Part shown: piece after piece, positions 9,724 through 18,958 of the stretch | How the letters are laid out: every line of letters begins with the position of its first letter | Numbering within the stretch: position 1 is the first letter of the stretch | From: Flavobacterium nackdongense | GTDB lineage: Bacteria > Bacteroidota > Bacteroidia > Flavobacteriales > Flavobacteriaceae | DNA: 64,000 nucleotides | Assembly: GCF_004355225.1 (NCBI RefSeq) | Contig: NZ_CP037933.1 | Coordinates: 3,410,001 to 3,474,000, forward strand | Direction: 5' to 3' | The notes under the pieces: generated by a model | What the model was told of the DNA's origin: nothing | Seen by the model: the letters and a program-made list of their open reading frames with translations, nothing else | The model's database searches: none | Program-made: the position numbers and the translations under genes

Positions 9724-11457
9724 ATGAAGGGTTTTAAATGGATTGTATTCGTATTTCTTATCAGTAGTGTATCTGTTTTTTCTCAAGAGAACTACACTCA
9801 ACATGCAGTTGCTAAAGGCGAAACCGTTAGCGAAATTGCAAAGAAATATAAGGTTACAACTGCAGTTATTTATGAACTTAACCCGGATGCTGTTAATGGA
9901 ATTAAGCCAAAAACAGTTTTGTTGATTCCTATTTCTAAAGTCAAAATACCAAAAAATAATAGGTCGGAGGTGTCTTCAGCAATGCCAACTGCCACCCACG
10001 AAGTTTTGCCAAAGGAAACCGTCTATGGAATAGCAAAGCAAGCAAATATCAGTGTTGCTCAATTGTATAGTATTAATCCTAACTTAGAAAAGGAGGGACT
10101 TAGGATAGGTCAATCTATTAAAGTTCCGCAAACTGCTGAGGATAAATTAGCAGCTACTTCAGCAAGCACCAAAGTCGCAGATAATATTCAGTCGAACGAG
10201 TCAGAAAAGAACATTTCAAAGGATAAAGTGGCTAGCAATGCGATTGATGATGATAAAGTCGAGGTTCAAAACAGTGAAACAACACACGAAGTTATGCCTA
10301 AAGAATCTTGGTATTCTATTTCCAGAAAGTACGGAATCACAGTAGCTGCATTGCAAAAAGCCAATCCAAATATTGATAAATCATCTTTAAGGCTAGGGCA
10401 AAAGATTGATATTCCGGCCAATTTGAATACCAATTCAAAACAACTTAGCGCGATTGTTCAAGAGAAAAAGGAGCAAAATAAGGAAACTGTTTCTACTAAA
10501 AAGGAGTCTATGCAACCTCAAGTAGTTAGTCCAAAACCTGTTCAGGCGACAGCAGATATCAAAGAGGCGAATACAACAACTCACATTGTTTTGCCAAAGG
10601 AATCCTTGTATTTCATATCCAGAAAATATGGGATTTCGGTTGCAGAAATTCAAAAAGCGAATCCTGAATTAGGAACTAAATCATTAAAAGCGGGACAAAA
10701 AATTACCATTCCAGCAAAAAATAAAGTCGTTTTGCCTGAGGTCGAAAAGAAAGAGGATATAGAGATAAAAGCGACTGCAGTGGTTGTCGAAAAACCCAAA
10801 GAAGAGACCGTTATTCCAACTGAAAATGTAATTACACATGAAGTTTTGCCCAAGGAAACCAAGTACGGAATTGCGAAAAAATATGGTCTTTCAGTTACTG
10901 AATTGGAAAAACAGAATCCTTCAGTTGTCAAAAAGTTATTGGTAGGTTCGGTGCTTAAAATTTTTACCTCGGTTGTTGTAGAGAAAACCCTTGAGGTTGA
11001 AAAGGCGATTGCGCTTGAGGGAGCATTTGTCAAAGAAAAGTTTGAAAATAAAGAAATGAGTATGGTGCACGACGCCGTTTTTGTCGAGCAGTTGATTTCG
11101 CGAGCTTCAGAGAATATGGGCACCCGATATCGTTCTGGCGGCACCACTACCGAAGGTTTTGATTGCTCTGGATTAATGTGTTATACTTTTGCCAATACGG
11201 ATGTTAAATTGCCAAGGTCTTCTGGGGAGATGGCTGAATTTGGTTCAAAAATAGACATTCAAAATGCGCAAAAAGGCGATTTGATTTTCTTTAAAACCAG
11301 AGGAAGTGGCCGAATAAACCATGTAGGAATGGTTGTCGAAGTGCTCGATGGCGAAATTAAATTTATTCATTCTGCCACTCACGGAGGTGTGATGATATCT
11401 TCTACCAAAGAATCGTATTACGAAAGGAATTTGGTGCAGGTGAATCGGGTGCTGTAA
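9724..11457 (+). CDS. Secreted LysM-repeat NlpC/P60 peptidoglycan endopeptidase
   Basis: This is a cell-wall hydrolase that binds glycan through LysM modules and cuts stem peptides with a cysteine peptidase domain. ATG 9724 gives MKGFKWIVFVFLIS and a signal peptide ending FSQ; a TTG nine bases upstream would add only MIE and is less likely. About five LysM repeats follow (near residues 23-70, 90-135, 190-235, 285-330 and 370-415), several opening with the phrase THEVLPKE or close variants, with lysine-rich linkers. The C-terminal NlpC/P60 domain (about 450-577) has Cys481 in FDCSG, His533 in NHVGM and a third polar residue near His549. A TATCTTTG -7-like box lies at 9607-9614. Confidence 0.93.
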   Translation: MKGFKWIVFVFLISSVSVFSQENYTQHAVAKGETVSEIAKKYKVTTAVIYELNPDAVNGIKPKTVLLIPISKVKIPKNNRSEVSSAMPTATHEVLPKETVYGIAKQANISVAQLYSINPNLEKEGLRIGQSIKVPQTAEDKLAATSASTKVADNIQSNESEKNISKDKVASNAIDDDKVEVQNSETTHEVMPKESWYSISRKYGITVAALQKANPNIDKSSLRLGQKIDIPANLNTNSKQLSAIVQEKKEQNKETVSTKKESMQPQVVSPKPVQATADIKEANTTTHIVLPKESLYFISRKYGISVAEIQKANPELGTKSLKAGQKITIPAKNKVVLPEVEKKEDIEIKATAVVVEKPKEETVIPTENVITHEVLPKETKYGIAKKYGLSVTELEKQNPSVVKKLLVGSVLKIFTSVVVEKTLEVEKAIALEGAFVKEKFENKEMSMVHDAVFVEQLISRASENMGTRYRSGGTTTEGFDCSGLMCYTFANTDVKLPRSSGEMAEFGSKIDIQNAQKGDLIFFKTRGSGRINHVGMVVEVLDGEIKFIHSATHGGVMISSTKESYYERNLVQVNRVL

Positions 11458-11499
11458 TTCTTGCTATGCGGTTTTCGTTTTCACTTGATGGATGTTTTT

Positions 11500-11660
11500 T
11501 ACCGCATTCGTTGCGCTTCCAATGAAATATATCTTAACAATGCACTGCTACCGCGGAACTCTTTCGTAACTGATTTTATTTTTCAACGGATTGAAATTCG
11601 GTGCTACAAACTAGGTCTTTCCGACAGAAATTATGCAAAGAGCCATTGGTTTGGTTTATA
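11500..11660. other. Non-coding stretch, possible relic or dispersed element
   Basis: This part of the 547-bp spacer 11458-12004 has open frames but no recognisable protein. It is less AT-rich than neighbouring spacers. On the minus strand it reads GTAGCACCGAATTTCAATCC and ends with CGCGGTAGCAG, with GTAGCA-like words at both ends, which suggests a repeat element. I cannot name it. Confidence 0.35.
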
Positions 11661-11703
11661 ATTTTTTGTCCTAAAAAATTTAAATATAGGTAAGGTGTTG
11701 TTT

Positions 11704-11880
11704 AGATTTAACAACTTTTTGAAAGTTGTCAAATCTTGTGGTGTTAGACCGCGTGAGGGATGGCAGTGGAGCTCTTTTTATTTTTCAATTGCTATGCAAT
11801 TGAAAAATAAAAAAGCGGGAACGTACAGCCCGACCCGAAGTTTTTCACGAAGGGGCACGCCCAAAAGAAGATTTTGTTGG
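11704..11880. repeat. Dispersed palindromic element upstream of the porin
   Basis: Two hairpins lie in tandem. The first (11704-11736) pairs AGATTT and ACAACTTT with AAAGTTGT and AAATCT around one mismatch. The second has a perfect 18-bp stem at 11775-11792 and 11796-11813 with the three-base loop TAT. It sits between GACCGCGTGAGGGATGGCAG and AGCGGGAACGTACAGCCCGA, ending CACGAAGGGGCACGCCC. I recall similar non-coding sequence from other Flavobacterium genomes (memory, not checked). Short open frames here are byproducts of the repeat. Confidence 0.65.
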
Positions 11881-11930
11881 TAAATGCGGGCATTGATTTT
11901 ATGGAAAGTTCTATATTTGGATGTGTTTTT

Positions 11931-11959
11931 TTGTTTGTGCGTTTTTTCATTTACCTTTG
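11931..11959 (+). promoter_or_regulatory. Promoter of the putative porin gene
   Basis: TTG at 11931-11933, 18 bases, then TACCTTTG at 11952-11959 matches the Bacteroidota consensus TTG-N19-TAnnTTTG closely. It lies 45 bp before the start codon at 12005, a sensible leader length. Confidence 0.7.
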
Positions 11960-12004
11960 CCTCTGATAAAAAATAGCTGTTCCTTATAAATATATCTTTT
12001 CTCG

Positions 12005-13957
12005 ATGAGAATTTCTTTGCTGCTGGTTTTTTTGTGTTGCTCTTCTTTGCTTTTTTCTCAAGAGAAAAACAGTAATAAACCCAACTTATTGGATAATTTA
12101 ATTGGTAAGGATTCCGTCAATCCTAAAGCGCCCGTGGCTACTATTGATATGTATCGAGCGATTACTTTGGAGCGCGACACGACTTATATCGATACTTCGC
12201 TCACGATTCAGAAAAAGTACAGTCATAATTATTTGCGAAAAGATCTTTTTGGACTTTTGCCTTTTCCTAACGAGGGGCAAACCTACAATACCTTGCAATA
12301 CAGTTTGACTTCTTTTTCGCCACTTCCTGAGTTTGGATTCAAAGCCAAGCATTTTAATTTTCTGGAAGCCAATCAAATTCGATATTATTCGGTGGCGACT
12401 CCGGTGACCGAATTGTATTTTAAATCGGTGATGAAAAAAGGGCAAAATGTAGACGCTTTTTTTGCTGTAAACACCTCTAAAAGATTCAATTTTTCGTTGG
12501 CATACAAAGGATTACGCTCCGAGGGGAAATACGTGAATCAGCTCACTAGCACGGGGAATTTTAGGTTTACCACAAGTTATAATACCAAAAACAAACGCTA
12601 TTTTGCCAATGCTCATTTCACGGGTCAAGATTTGATGAATGAGGAAAACGGCGGAATCACTACGGCAGAAGATTTTGAAAGTGGTAACACTGCGTTTTTA
12701 CAAAGAGATCGATTGGAGGTATTTTTGACCGATGCTAGGTCGTTTTTGAAAGGGAAACGCGTGTTTTTAGACCATGTTTTTCGGATAAATCCAACGGAAG
12801 GCAATAATAATTTGTATGTAAGCCATCAGTTCAATTACGAGAATAAATTTTTTGAATACAATCAGCCAACAGTAGCATCGAGTGTGGGAGGAACTGCGGT
12901 GTATCGTTTTGGGGAATCTTACAAAACCAGCAATATCAACGACCAAACGCATTATAATAAAACTTATAATAAACTGGGATTGACTTATGAAAATACCACT
13001 TTAGGAAAGTTCAATTTTTATCTGGATGATTTCTTCAGCAATTATTATTACAACCAAATATTGATACTAGATTCGGAAACAGTGCCAGCCTCATTGAGCC
13101 GAAGAATTGATTGTTATGGAGGTCAGTATGAATATAGAAAAAATAAATGGACGGGAAATTTTCTGTTATCAAGATCGCTGACCAATCAATCGCTCTCCAA
13201 TTTAGATGCGAAAATGCAATATGAATTGAATGATGAAACTTTGCTTTCGTTCCAATATCAAAACATCAATAAGTTGCCGAATGACAACTATAATTTGTAT
13301 CAAAGTAGTTATGTGAATTACAATTGGTCGAACGATTTCAAGAATGAAAAAATAAATTCTATCATTGCCAATGCTCATTCGCCTTGGGTCAATGTGTCCG
13401 TGCAATATTCGACTCTAAATGACCATTTGTATTTTGTAGATGTAACAACTGCTGCTCAAATGGCGGAGCGACAGCAAATTGTTGCACCTGCGCAATATGC
13501 CAACACGATTAATTATTTGTCGGTAAAAGCCAATAATGAGTTCAGATTTGGAAAATTTGCCTTAGAAAATACGCTGCTCTATCAAAAAGTAGATCAATCG
13601 GATTTGGTGCTGAACGTTCCGGAATTTGTTACCAGAAACACGTTTTATTTCTCGCAAAATTTGTTTCGCAAGGCCTTGTTTTTTCAAACCGGAATTACCT
13701 TGAACTATTTTACAAATTATTTCGGCAACGAATACAATCCGGTTATAGGCGAGTTTTTTGTTCAAAACCAAAAAGAAATCGGAAATTATGCCAATTTAGA
13801 TTTCTTCCTTAATGCGCGAATTCAAAGGACTCGAATCTATTTTACTTTGGAGCATTTCAACTCTTCGCTTTCGGGATACAATTATTATTCATCGCCTAAT
13901 AATCCCACTGGAGATTTCATCATTCGCTTTGGATTGGTTTGGAATTTTTTCCAGTAG
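12005..13957 (+). CDS. Putative outer-membrane porin (Porin_10-like)
   Basis: This 650-residue outer-membrane beta-barrel resembles the family called putative porin in Flavobacteriia. A signal peptide (residues 1-19, ending LLFSQ) is followed by a mature protein rich in aromatic-ended amphipathic strands and Asn/Tyr-rich turns. It ends in GLVWNFFQ, with a C-terminal aromatic as expected for barrel assembly. A recognisable early segment is YLRKDLFGLLPFPNEGQTY. Substrate is unknown. It has its own promoter; the exonuclease at 14014 follows after a heptamer repeat. Confidence 0.85.
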   Translation: MRISLLLVFLCCSSLLFSQEKNSNKPNLLDNLIGKDSVNPKAPVATIDMYRAITLERDTTYIDTSLTIQKKYSHNYLRKDLFGLLPFPNEGQTYNTLQYSLTSFSPLPEFGFKAKHFNFLEANQIRYYSVATPVTELYFKSVMKKGQNVDAFFAVNTSKRFNFSLAYKGLRSEGKYVNQLTSTGNFRFTTSYNTKNKRYFANAHFTGQDLMNEENGGITTAEDFESGNTAFLQRDRLEVFLTDARSFLKGKRVFLDHVFRINPTEGNNNLYVSHQFNYENKFFEYNQPTVASSVGGTAVYRFGESYKTSNINDQTHYNKTYNKLGLTYENTTLGKFNFYLDDFFSNYYYNQILILDSETVPASLSRRIDCYGGQYEYRKNKWTGNFLLSRSLTNQSLSNLDAKMQYELNDETLLSFQYQNINKLPNDNYNLYQSSYVNYNWSNDFKNEKINSIIANAHSPWVNVSVQYSTLNDHLYFVDVTTAAQMAERQQIVAPAQYANTINYLSVKANNEFRFGKFALENTLLYQKVDQSDLVLNVPEFVTRNTFYFSQNLFRKALFFQTGITLNYFTNYFGNEYNPVIGEFFVQNQKEIGNYANLDFFLNARIQRTRIYFTLEHFNSSLSGYNYYSSPNNPTGDFIIRFGLVWNFFQ

Positions 13958-13978
13958 TTTTTAAGTGACCACTTCAAA

Positions 13979-14010
13979 AATCTAAAATCTAAAATCTGCA
14001 ATCTGCAATC
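13979..14010 (+). repeat. Heptamer tandem repeat ending 3 bp before the exonuclease start
   Basis: Units are AATCTAA twice, AATCTGC twice, then AATC, AAA and ATG. The layout and the distance to the start codon are identical to those in front of moxR at 3135-3169. Confidence 0.85.
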
Positions 14011-14013
14011 AAA

Positions 14014-14496
14014 ATGACTTTCACCGCTATAGATTTCGAAACAGCAACTGCCTATCATCCTTGTTCGGTGGGGATTGTTACGGTCGAAAACGGAATTATT
14101 GTTGATGAATTTGTGACTTTAATACAACCGCCACGAAACGAATACAATCCCTTTACGATTGCGGTTCACGGAATTTATCCTCGTGATACTGCGAATGCTA
14201 AAACCTTCTTGCAGGTCTTTCCTGAGATTCAAAAGCGATTGCAAAACCGTGTGGTAGTTGCGCATAACGAAAGTTTCGACCGAAATGTTTTGGCCAAATC
14301 GATGGCACTTTATGGCTTGAATTATGAAGATTTGAATATTGGCTCGAGATGGCAATGCACCGTAAAAATCTACAAAGCCAAAGGTTTGAAGCCGACAAAA
14401 TTAAGCGATTGCTGCCGTGCAATGCAGATAGAACTCAATCATCACGAAGCCTTATCCGATGCTCGAGCCTGCGCCAAATTGTATTTGTTGCGGTGA
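14014..14496 (+). CDS. DnaQ-like 3'-5' exonuclease (DEDDh)
   Basis: This is a small single-domain exonuclease of the RNase T/DnaQ superfamily, which removes nucleotides from 3' ends using two metal ions. All DEDDh residues are visible: Asp7 and Glu9 in AIDFET, Asp89 in NESFDRN, His144 and Asp149 in HHEALSDA. At 160 residues it lacks the extra C-terminal domains of polymerase III epsilon or of helicase-linked forms, so it is a free-standing exonuclease. Whether it proofreads, repairs or degrades RNA cannot be told. The start is fixed by the AAA-ATG following the heptamer repeat. Confidence 0.93.
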   Translation: MTFTAIDFETATAYHPCSVGIVTVENGIIVDEFVTLIQPPRNEYNPFTIAVHGIYPRDTANAKTFLQVFPEIQKRLQNRVVVAHNESFDRNVLAKSMALYGLNYEDLNIGSRWQCTVKIYKAKGLKPTKLSDCCRAMQIELNHHEALSDARACAKLYLLR

Positions 14497-14533
14497 AAAC
14501 TACTAATACTGTCTATTAGTTCTTTTAAAAAAA

Positions 14534-14566
14534 AGACCTATGAGGTTTTTAAAACCTCATAGGTCT
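14534..14566. terminator. Long perfect hairpin after the exonuclease (repeat-type terminator)
   Basis: A 16-bp perfect stem, AGACCTATGAGGTTTT with its exact complement, has a single unpaired T between the arms. It lies 37 bp after the stop. The same word is, from memory, frequent at gene ends in Bacteroidota, so it may be both a terminator and a dispersed repeat. There is little T-run after it on the plus strand. Confidence 0.6.
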
Positions 14567-14634
14567 GATTGTTTAGAAAAAGCAGGTTTGTTCAACCCAG
14601 TATTTCTAATCACTGTTATCCGATGAAATGCAAG

Positions 14635-14776
14635 TATAGTCCCTACGGGACAAATTTACTATTCGTAATCCTTTCGCTACCAACATTTAACCTCTACAAG
14701 GTATGCTCCGTTAGGAGCAAAATGTTGGTAGTCAAAAAACAAGTCATTCGCCCTCTAATGTCCCGTAGGGACTATA
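14635..14776. repeat. Nested palindromic (REP/MITE-like) element
   Basis: Three inverted repeats are nested. The outer pair is a perfect 18-bp match (14635-14652, TATAGTCCCTACGGGACA, with 14759-14776). The middle pair is CTACCAACATTT at 14677-14688 with AAATGTTGGTAG at 14720-14731. The core is GCTCC-GTTA-GGAGC at 14705-14718. The whole 142 bp can fold into one long arm. No transposase is adjacent. It fills most of the 14497-14839 spacer between convergent genes. Confidence 0.8.
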
Positions 14777-14839
14777 TTTGTTGGAGATTTTAGTTTCATT
14801 ACAATTTTAATCGGACAACATTGATTTCTAATAGTAAAT

Positions 14840-17251
14840 CTAGTTTTTTAGGTATTTTTCTAAAAACTGATCTTGTTCCCAAAGCAAATGCAAAATATTG
14901 TCTTTTGCGGCATATCCGTGTGCTTCTTTTGGTAATAAAACCAATCGAACTGGCGCTCCAAGTCCTTTCAAAGCTTGGTAATAGCGTTCGGATTGTAAAG
15001 TAAAAGTACCTGGATTATTGTCGGCATCTCCGTGAACCAATAAGAGCGGCGTTTTCATTTTATCGGCAGTCATAAACGGTGACATTTCATTGTACACATT
15101 AGGAACGTCCCAATAATTGCGTTGCTCACTTTGGAATCCAAACGGAGTTAAAGTTCGGTTATAGGCACCACTTCTTGCAATTCCGCAAGCAAACAAATTG
15201 CAGTGCGACAATAAATTGGCAGTCATAAAAGCGCCATAAGAATGACCACCAATAGCTACTTTTTTGCGATTGATATAGCCTAAATTATCTACTGCATTGA
15301 TCGCAGCTGCAGCATCATCAATCAATTGTGTAATGAAGGTATCATTAGGTTCTGTAGTTCCTTCGCCGATAATTGGGAAAGAGGCATCGTCTAATACAGC
15401 ATAGCCTTTGGTAACCCAATATACAAACGAACCATAATTTGGAAAAGTGAATTCATTTGGATTCTTATCGCTTTGCCCTGCTGAGCTTTTGTCTTTAAAT
15501 TCAGCTGGATAGGCCCAAATTAATAAGGGTAGTTTTTCTTTTTTGGCTCTGTCATAACCCACAGGCAAATACAAAGTTCCCGATAAATCAACGCCATCTT
15601 TACGTTTGTATTTAATCACCTCTTTATATACATTTTTGATGCTTTCGAAAGGATTTTTAAAAGAAGTAATTTGGGTTAACTTGTCTTTTAATTTGATGTT
15701 TCTGAAATAGTAATTTGGATAATCGTTTTTGGATTGAATGAGCACTAAAACTTCTCCTTTTTTGAAATCTTCAATCGACAATAAATCTTCTTTTTTGTCT
15801 TTTATTTTCGAAGTGTAAAGACGTTTGGATTGCAATGTTTTTAGATTGTATTCATCTATAAAAGGAAACTGTCCGTCTTTGGTATTTCCTTCGCCAATTA
15901 AATAAGCATTGTCATTTTCGATCGCTAAAACATAACGGTTGAATTTATTTTTTTTCATTTCGAAATTCCCGGGATCCGAATAGATATCTTGAGAATTTCT
16001 GTCGAAGATAATTTTAGGAGTTTGGTTGGGATTGGATGGATTTATCAAATACGTTTTAGTATTTCGCGTGTCATACCAATTATCGGTAATGATTGCGGTG
16101 GTTTCATTGCCCCAAATTATTCCTCCATAACGTTGTTGTGTTTTGACTAATGAAGTTGGTTCCGCCGTAAATGGAGCATTCCATTGAAAAACTTCGTCCC
16201 TGTACTCCGCTTTAATAGCTTGGTCTCCTTGATCGAGTGCTACAACAAAGGTTAGGGTCGCAGCTTGGTCTGCACGCCAACTCATATTTCGTTTTCCTTT
16301 TCGAACCGAGGAAAATCCCTTTGGCATAATTTCAGTCAATGGTACTTCGTTGACCACTTTTACCTCTTTTCCTGAAGCATCATAAATTGTCGTAGTTTGT
16401 GGAAAACGATTTAATGGAACTATATAGGAATAGGGACGTTGAATTGTGGTTAGCATCAAATAATTGCCGTCTGGCGAAAAACTTTCTCCTGTATAAATGG
16501 CACCCGATTTGAACAATTCTGATTTTCCTGAGAGCGAAATTTTATACAATTCAGAAGTGACCATGGTTTCAAAATTTTGTTCGTCAAGTTTGTTTTTTAA
16601 TAAATCGGGATAGGTTCTGTTTTGTGATTTTGAACCATCAGAAACAGAAACTGTTGGGCCTTTTGGCAAATCTTTTTTAGCGTCAATCAAGGCAGGGCGG
16701 TTGGCGGGTAATACTTTTACCAATAAAGTTTCGTTGTCTTTCATCCAATTGAATGGACTTCCCAGATTAGCATTCAAATTGTCTTTTGTGATTTTTTTAG
16801 CTGAAGCAGTAGCAACATCAATAACCCATAATTCAACGCCAGAATTTGTGGTGTTAGTAAAGGCTATTTTTGTCTCGTCAGGTGACCAAGATACATTGGT
16901 GATTTTTGGGTTTTCAGGCAAACCACTGACTTGAATTTCATTTTTATCACTGATTTTTCTGATTTTTAAATTATTGACGTAGTTCACAGAACTAGAAATA
17001 TTCGTTATCGGATTGATTCGCAATCCTCCCAAACGCATTTCTTCCTGATTTAATTCGTCGAGTGTTTTGTAGGTATTTCGATAACTCAAAAGCATGTATT
17101 GCTTTTTGGTGTCCATACTTACTGCTGGAGCTCTTTGAAAATCTGCAAGGGCTAAAATTTCAGCCGAAGGTTTTTGAAAATTGATGTTTTCCTGTGCGAT
17201 TCCAATGTGGTAAAATCCAAATAATAATAAAGAAAGAAAAATTGATTTCAT
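14840..17251 (-). CDS. S9 family peptidase, glutamyl-endopeptidase-like (S9D)
   Basis: This is an 803-residue exported serine peptidase related to the plastid glutamyl endopeptidase group, which cleaves after Glu. A signal peptide ends near residue 19 (GIAQ). A beta-propeller region with TNVSWSPDETKIAF-type repeats spans about 100-550. The alpha/beta-hydrolase domain carries GGHSYGAF with Ser671, then the characteristic ACGIARSGAYNRTLTPFGFQ segment, an HGDADNNPG acid loop and EAHGY with the catalytic His. The segment after the nucleophile is the reason for the S9D call. It is unlike the S9 enzyme at 7546 and not a recent duplicate. Divergently transcribed from DUF2851 across 110 bp. Confidence 0.92.
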   Translation of the reverse strand: MKSIFLSLLLFGFYHIGIAQENINFQKPSAEILALADFQRAPAVSMDTKKQYMLLSYRNTYKTLDELNQEEMRLGGLRINPITNISSSVNYVNNLKIRKISDKNEIQVSGLPENPKITNVSWSPDETKIAFTNTTNSGVELWVIDVATASAKKITKDNLNANLGSPFNWMKDNETLLVKVLPANRPALIDAKKDLPKGPTVSVSDGSKSQNRTYPDLLKNKLDEQNFETMVTSELYKISLSGKSELFKSGAIYTGESFSPDGNYLMLTTIQRPYSYIVPLNRFPQTTTIYDASGKEVKVVNEVPLTEIMPKGFSSVRKGKRNMSWRADQAATLTFVVALDQGDQAIKAEYRDEVFQWNAPFTAEPTSLVKTQQRYGGIIWGNETTAIITDNWYDTRNTKTYLINPSNPNQTPKIIFDRNSQDIYSDPGNFEMKKNKFNRYVLAIENDNAYLIGEGNTKDGQFPFIDEYNLKTLQSKRLYTSKIKDKKEDLLSIEDFKKGEVLVLIQSKNDYPNYYFRNIKLKDKLTQITSFKNPFESIKNVYKEVIKYKRKDGVDLSGTLYLPVGYDRAKKEKLPLLIWAYPAEFKDKSSAGQSDKNPNEFTFPNYGSFVYWVTKGYAVLDDASFPIIGEGTTEPNDTFITQLIDDAAAAINAVDNLGYINRKKVAIGGHSYGAFMTANLLSHCNLFACGIARSGAYNRTLTPFGFQSEQRNYWDVPNVYNEMSPFMTADKMKTPLLLVHGDADNNPGTFTLQSERYYQALKGLGAPVRLVLLPKEAHGYAAKDNILHLLWEQDQFLEKYLKN

Positions 17252-17361
17252 AAGATTTAATTTTAGTGAAAACTGGAAGGCAAGTTATGAAAATCAGTGA
17301 GATTAATGTTAATGGTTTAAAAATAAATTTACTACTTTAGTATTTAATCTACAGGCCAAAA

Positions 17362-18636
17362 ATGAAAGAAGATTTTCTCCATTATCTCTGGAAATTTAAG
17401 AAGTTCGACACTTTGAATTTGAAAACGTTCAATGGAGAAGAAATTACCATAATCCAAGTTGGACAATATTTAGAATTGGCTGGTCCTGATTTTTTCAATG
17501 CACAACTCATTATTGGCGAGCAGAAATGGGCAGGAAATGTCGAAATTCATCTCAAATCCTCCGATTGGTATGTGCATCATCACGAAAGAGACGAAGCGTA
17601 TGAAAATGTTATTCTTCACGTGGTTTGGGAACACGATACCGAAATTTTCAGAAGCAACAATTCCGAAATTCCCGTTTTGGAACTCAAAAAATATGTTGAT
17701 GCAGCGGCACTTTCAAATTATCAATCGTTGATGGCGCCAAAATCTTGGATTTATTGCGAAAAGCAACTTAAAAATTGTGACGAATTTTTGTTGAAAAATT
17801 GGCAAGAACGCTTGTTTTTCGAACGATTAGAACGAAAATCAAAATCCATTTTTGAGTTATTACAACAGACCAATTCGGACTGGGAAGCTGTTTTATTTTG
17901 CCTTTTAGCCAAGAATTTTGGGTTGAATACCAATGGTGAGATCTTTTTGAAAATTGCCCAATCCATTCCGTTTTCCATTATAAGAAAAGAAAGTTTCGAA
18001 GTCGAAAACTTAGAGGCTTTACTCTTGGGAAATGCCGGTTTAGTAGATGCTGAAAAGGAAGATAATTATTTCAAGGATTTAAAATTCAGGTATTTTTATT
18101 TGTTGCACAAATACCAAATGGAGAAAAAGGTCGTCGAACCCGTTCAGTTTTTCAAACATCGTCCTGATAATTTTCCAACCATCCGCTTGTCGCAATTGGC
18201 CAATTTATACCACATTCATCAAAATTTATTTTCTATAATCAATTCGTCAAATTCGGTTAAAAGAATTTACGAAATTTTTGATGTCTCGACTTCCGATTAT
18301 TGGCAAAATCATTATCAGTTTGACAAAGAAAGCCCGAAAAAGAAGAAGAAAATTTCCAAATCTTTTGTTGATTTAATCATTATCAATACAATAATTCCAC
18401 TTCAATTTGCGTATGCCAAAAGTCAAGGCAAGGAAAATTCAGAGGATATAATTCAATTGATAAACGAAGTTAATGCGGAGAAAAATGCGATTATAGACAA
18501 GTTTAGTTCCTTTGGAATTCCATCAAAAAGTGCCTTAGCATCGCAATCATTATTGCAACTCAAAAACGAATATTGCAATAAAAGCCGTTGTTTAGAATGC
18601 GCCATTGGAATGGAATTATTAAAGAATAATTCCTAA
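17362..18636 (+). CDS. DUF2851 family protein
   Basis: This 424-residue cytoplasmic protein belongs to DUF2851, a family of unknown function that is widespread in Bacteroidota. The N-terminal part is typical: HYLWKFKKFD, then GPDFFNAQLIIG and WAGNVEIHLKSSDWY-HHHERD, an invariant-looking block with clustered histidines that might bind metal (inference). The C-terminal end has four cysteines (YCNKSRCLECAIG), which could form a small metal site. A TACTTTAG box at 17333-17340 is one base from the -7 consensus. The PspC gene begins 12 bp after the stop, so the two are probably co-transcribed. No function is assigned. Confidence 0.88.
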   Translation: MKEDFLHYLWKFKKFDTLNLKTFNGEEITIIQVGQYLELAGPDFFNAQLIIGEQKWAGNVEIHLKSSDWYVHHHERDEAYENVILHVVWEHDTEIFRSNNSEIPVLELKKYVDAAALSNYQSLMAPKSWIYCEKQLKNCDEFLLKNWQERLFFERLERKSKSIFELLQQTNSDWEAVLFCLLAKNFGLNTNGEIFLKIAQSIPFSIIRKESFEVENLEALLLGNAGLVDAEKEDNYFKDLKFRYFYLLHKYQMEKKVVEPVQFFKHRPDNFPTIRLSQLANLYHIHQNLFSIINSSNSVKRIYEIFDVSTSDYWQNHYQFDKESPKKKKKISKSFVDLIIINTIIPLQFAYAKSQGKENSEDIIQLINEVNAEKNAIIDKFSSFGIPSKSALASQSLLQLKNEYCNKSRCLECAIGMELLKNNS

Positions 18637-18648
18637 TTTTACACGAAA

Positions 18649-18885
18649 TTGAACAAAGTGAAAGCGGTATTACAACTCAAATATTTTTTCGAAAAACATG
18701 GTTTTCATGTGTCATCACGTTTGGCTGATAAGTTGGGAATGCGTGTTTCTGATGTGAGATTGTTTTTTATCTATATTAGTTTCGTGACTGCTGGTTTGTG
18801 GTTTGGGGTCTATTTGACGCTTGCGTTCTGGATTCGGTTGAAAGATTTAATTCGTGGTAAACGTTCTTCAGTTTTTGATTTGTAA
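18649..18885 (+). CDS. PspC-domain membrane protein (TTG start)
   Basis: This 78-residue protein has a PspC-like domain: an N-terminal amphipathic part, then FGVYLTLAFWIRLKDLI with one or two membrane helices (about 37-65). PspC proteins belong to envelope stress responses, but this short orphan form in Flavobacteriia has no known role. The start is TTG at 18649, giving MNKVKAVLQLKYFFEKHG; no ATG is available before the conserved region. The gene lies 12 bp after DUF2851 and ends before a strong terminator, forming a two-gene operon. Confidence 0.8.
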   Translation: MNKVKAVLQLKYFFEKHGFHVSSRLADKLGMRVSDVRLFFIYISFVTAGLWFGVYLTLAFWIRLKDLIRGKRSSVFDL

Positions 18886-18904
18886 GCATCAGTTTGCAAT
18901 AAAA

Positions 18905-18940
18905 AAGGGATTATAAAGTTTTGAAACTCTATAATCCCTC
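18905..18940. terminator. Terminator between PspC and the permease
   Basis: The stem GGGATTATA with TATAATCCC (18907-18915 and 18930-18938) is extended by AGTTT/AAACT. A-tracts precede it and T-rich DNA lies beyond, so it can serve both convergent genes. Confidence 0.75.
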
Positions 18941-18958
18941 TGCACAGTCTTTTTGGTT

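Noticed and set aside
11461..11883. Two open frames of 60-70 codons in the spacer after the NlpC gene
   Set aside because: They run through palindromic repeats, have no signal, domain or plausible composition, and are broken by the hairpin arms.
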